Below are positions 18,445 through 21,484 of a stretch of DNA of 21,484 bases, piece after piece. Source of the DNA: Larix sibirica. Its lineage: Eukaryota; Streptophyta; Pinopsida; Pinales; Pinaceae. Numbering within the stretch: position 1 is the stretch's first letter; each line of letters starts with the position of its first letter. The DNA lies in contig NWUY0300007985.1 of the NCBI GenBank assembly GCA_004151065.3, forward strand, positions 1-21,484, written 5' to 3'. The notes below the pieces were generated by a model, which saw only the letters and a program-made list of their open reading frames with translations, did no database searches and was not told the DNA's origin. A program made the position numbers and the translations under genes.

Positions 18445-21400
18445 TGATTTATCCAAGCTTTACTCGGTGACAGATGATAATCTGTTTTCTACAGGCGAGA
18501 TTGTTTGGCTAGGCTGGATGCTGGGAAGGATATGATCTTGAAGCATGAAGAAGAATCGTGGAGATTAAAAAGCCGTGCTACCTGGCTGTCTCAAGGAGAC
18601 AATAATACCAAATTCTTTCACAATTATGCCAATTAGAGAAGGATTACCAACTCTATTTGGAAAATAAAGGATGCTGGTGGGGAGTTAGATTCTGATAAAA
18701 AATATCTGGAGAAGGATGCTGTACAGCACTTCAAGGAAGTTTACTCCAAGGACAGGGCTGTTAGTTTTGAGGCACAGATGAAGATTCTCCAGCACATTCC
18801 AAGATTTTTCAGTGAGGAGGAGGGAGTTAAGGTTGGAGAGGAGGTTTCCCTTGATGAAATTGAAAGGGCTTTGAATTGCTTTGGAAAGTCTAAAAGCCCT
18901 GGTCCAGATGGATGGACTATTGAGTGCTTTCTGCACTTTTTTGAGATGCTTGGGAAGGATCTGCTGGATGCTGTGGATTTTTCTAGGATCAATGGACATA
19001 TTGCTTGTAGTGTTAATGCTACCTTTATTGCCCTTATCCCTAAAAGGGAGAAGCCGGAGTCTTATGATGATTACAGACCAATCTCACTGTGCAATCTTGT
19101 TTATAAACTCATTTACAAAATAATTTCTCTCAGAATCAAATCTTTTTTGACATCAGGGATTTCCAAGGAGCAGTTTGGTTTTTTGTTCAATAGACAGATT
19201 CTTGATGCTATTGGGGTGGGGCTTAGGAGAGCCTTCACTCTGTAAAAACTAAGAAGATTTAAGGTCTCATCTTAAAATTGGACTTGGTGAAAGCATATGA
19301 TCGGGTGGACTGGTCTTTTTTAAAACTTGTGCTGTTTCAGATTGGACTTTCTGTGAATGCTATCAGTTGGATTATGGCTTGTACTACCTCAGCTAATTTT
19401 GCCATACTGGTGAATGGCTCTCCCACTTCTTTTTTCCAGAGCTCCAGAGGTTTGAGGCAGGGGTGTCGCCTGTCCCCATTGTTATTCCTCATCATTGAAG
19501 GGCTCAGCAGATTGGTTGACTCAGCAAAGAGGCAAAAGAAGATTCAAGGTAACAAAATTTCCTCTCACTCTTACATTTCTCACCTTTTGTTCGTAGATGA
19601 TGTGCTTCTATTTGGGTTGGGTTCCTTAAAGGAATGGGAAGCCTACAGGGATATTATCTGTGTATTCTGTGATGCCTCAAGAATGAATATCAGTGGTCAG
19701 AAATTTCTTTTTATCCATAACAATTTTCTGCAGGATATCCTTGATCAAATCTCTATTTTCTTCCCATTCAATCTGGTTGCAATTGATATTTAGGATATGT
19801 CCTTAAACCAAATTGTTGCAAGAAAGATGATTGGTACTGGCTCCTCTAGAAGGTGGAAAAAATAATATGCAATTGGTCCTTCAGATGGCTTTCTCTTGGA
19901 GGAAGGCTCATCTTGGTCAAGTCAGTACTAGAAAGCATTCTGGTGTACTGGTTCTCTTTGATCAGAATTCCTGCTTCCATTATTCATGGAATCAGTAGAA
20001 GAATGTTTCAGTTCTTATGGGCAGGGTCCTCAACCAGACATAAATTTCATCTTACTAATTGGGAAAGTATTTCCATACCAAAGAAGATGGGAGGGTGGGG
20101 TTTAAAAAACCTTGACTGGTTCAGCTCTGCTCAGCTTAAAAAGCTTATGGAGAGGGCTCTTTGGGAAGGGTCTTTGGAGTGAGGTCATTAGGGACAAGTA
20201 CCTTTAAAATTGTTCTGTGGTGGAATGGATCAGAAATCCTTCAAAGTCCTTTGCAAATGCATCCATTGTGTGGAGAAGCTTGCTCAGTTCTTATCCGAAG
20301 ATGGGTCAGTGGATGTCTTGGAAGGTGGGTGATTGTAAGCTGGTGAGTTGGGTGGGCATTGATCCTTTCATTGGGGGTGCTGAATTCTTCAGTCTCTCTG
20401 ATTCTCTTCTGTCAACCTTGTATGATAAGAATGTTCTAGTCCTTGCCCATGCCAGGAAATATGATGGCTCTGATTCCATTGCAGATTATTGGCTTAGAGC
20501 AGCTGACTTGGGTCTTTCTGGCAGTTTAGAATTAGAATGGGAATACTTCATTCTGAAGTTAAAGCAAGCAGGTATAAAACTGTCTGACAGAGAAGATTCC
20601 CTTGTGTGGGATTGGCATGGGGCCAATGGTTTCTTGACTGCAGCATACAAAGCAATTGCAGAGGACTGTGTTTGCTATGAGGCCAAATGGTGGAACAATT
20701 TGGTGTGGAAAAGGCACATCCCTTTAAAGCTCAAGTGTTTCATTTGGTTGTGTTTCAAGAACAAAGTTCTAATCTGGGAAAATCTCGTGAAGAGGGCTAT
20801 GTGGGTCCAGGTTGGTATGTACTTTGCTGCTCTGATAATGAAACCCTCTCTCACTTGTTCTGTCATTATAGCTTCTTCAAGGGTGTGTGGTCAGAAGTGT
20901 GCAGGCTTTTAAACTTCACTGCTGCGTGGGTTTTTTCTAATTTTGAAGATTATATGATGGGATGGTTCAATAGTGCTAAATTTTTTTAGGATATCCCGCT
21001 GTTTGTAATTTGGGGCATTTGGAAGGCTCGCAATCTTTTTGTCTTTGTATATGCTAAGCCCTCTATCTTTGCTGTCAGTGCTCATATTTATAGTTTTTAT
21101 ATGGAGTACTTCAAAGAGGAGTCACATGGTGCAGAAAGGCCTCACCCCCAGCATGTTTTTTATGACCTTTTGCCTACAGGATTCTTTGACGGGGCAGCCT
21201 CAGGTGGACTGTGTGGAGCTGGGGGGCTGATTAAACCCAATGGATCACACCTCATCCATCTTCGTATGGGATGCGGTCCTGGGACTAATAATAAAGCTGA
21301 ACTGTTAGCTTACTGGGGCATATTTAGTTTTGCTACATCTCCAAGTGGCAGGGACTCCAAGATTATTATTGACTGGCTTGTTTGTTCTGCCCAGCTTCAA

Positions 21401-21484
21401 GTGCTCTTGTTAGATCAGTGGCACAATAGGGTGATGGAGTTAAAGTCCCAGTTTGTGGCTATCCTTCCAACATGTTTATCGGCA

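Larger units (their letters stand above)
15190..21484 (+). mobile_element. L1-type LINE retrotransposon (3' end outside window)
   Basis: Base composition shifts near 15180-15200 to GC-richer sequence that continues to the window end. Content in order: a leader, a DUF4283-type ORF1 (about 15546-16690), a linker, then ORF2 with endonuclease, reverse transcriptase, zf-RVT and RNase H domains. This is the normal order of plant L1 elements. The exact 5' boundary is uncertain, and the poly(A) tail and target-site repeats are beyond the window. Stops, frameshifts and short tandem duplications make it inactive. Confidence 0.85.
17509..21484 (+). pseudogene. LINE ORF2 remnant: endonuclease, RT, zf-RVT, RNase H
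   Basis: ORF2 starts at ATG 17509 (MILLSFNLRGFG). The endonuclease part has PDIFLVQET (about 17600), GGLLAAWNP, LIVAGDLN near 17895, TWNNGRVGK with KRLDRFLM near 18030-18095, and SDHRPIVL near 18150. RT has SKSPGPDGW (18888-18914), FIALIPK, YRPISLCN, LKLDLVKAYD (catalytic Asp at 19281-19283), GLRQGCRLSPL (about 19449) and FVDD at 19590-19601, where FADD is usual. The thumb-like region includes LSLGGRLILVKSVL and GGWGLKNL. zf-RVT covers about 20690-20905 (NLVWKRHIPLKLKCF, then HLFCHYSFFKGVW). RNase H begins with FFDGAA near 21180 and has NNKAEL near 21288; it is cut by the window edge. At least ten frameshifts or stops occur, two of them linked to short tandem duplications. The enzyme would nick target DNA and prime reverse transcription there. 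Confidence 0.9.

Noticed and set aside
1-21484. CRISPR arrays, tRNA or rRNA genes, prokaryotic operons
   Set aside because: No regularly spaced identical short repeats, no cloverleaf candidates and no operon-like gene runs were seen. All long similarities are transposon-derived.

Overview
The window looks like nuclear DNA of a seed plant. LTR retrotransposons of several ages lie nested in each other, LINE ORF1 proteins carry a DUF4283-like domain, and a LINE ORF2 ends in an RNase H domain. Copies are heavily decayed and the only host exon is isolated in very long non-coding DNA. This suggests a large, slowly purged genome such as a gymnosperm, but that is inference. No intact transposon gene remains, and I saw no prokaryotic system, CRISPR array, tRNA or rRNA.

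Layout. (1) 1-2339: LTR element 'A', with the end of its 5' LTR, a Met-tRNA primer site, a decayed gag and a full 3' LTR. (2) 2341-3109 and 7151-9302: two parts of one older Ty1-copia element (gag, then integrase tail, reverse transcriptase, RNase H, polypurine tract and the start of an LTR). (3) 3110-7145: inserted in that copia element, two LTRs of the element-A family lie tail to tail around a 13-bp primer-site-like spacer, flanked by the 5-bp repeat AGTTG. The reverse LTR is split by a LINE-like ORF1-only insertion that was later tandemly duplicated. (4) 9660-9937: a CpG-rich leader and a first exon matching the N-terminus of At5g01610-like DUF538 proteins, followed by a good splice donor. 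No second exon is visible, so the rest of the window may be one giant intron. (5) 10050-10507: four telo-box motifs in that intron. (6) 12428-14400: on the minus strand, a second LTR family with a tandem duplication of about 1 kb, preceded at 14406-15140 by a decayed coding region I do not recognise. (7) About 15190-21484: a long L1-type LINE on the plus strand (ORF1 with DUF4283; ORF2 with endonuclease, reverse transcriptase, zf-RVT and RNase H), running off the window edge.

The only probable functional gene piece is the DUF538 exon. The transposons record an order of events: copia first, then element-A-family LTR insertions, then the ORF1-only insertion in one LTR, then its duplication. The most unusual structure is the tail-to-tail LTR pair with one shared target-site duplication.
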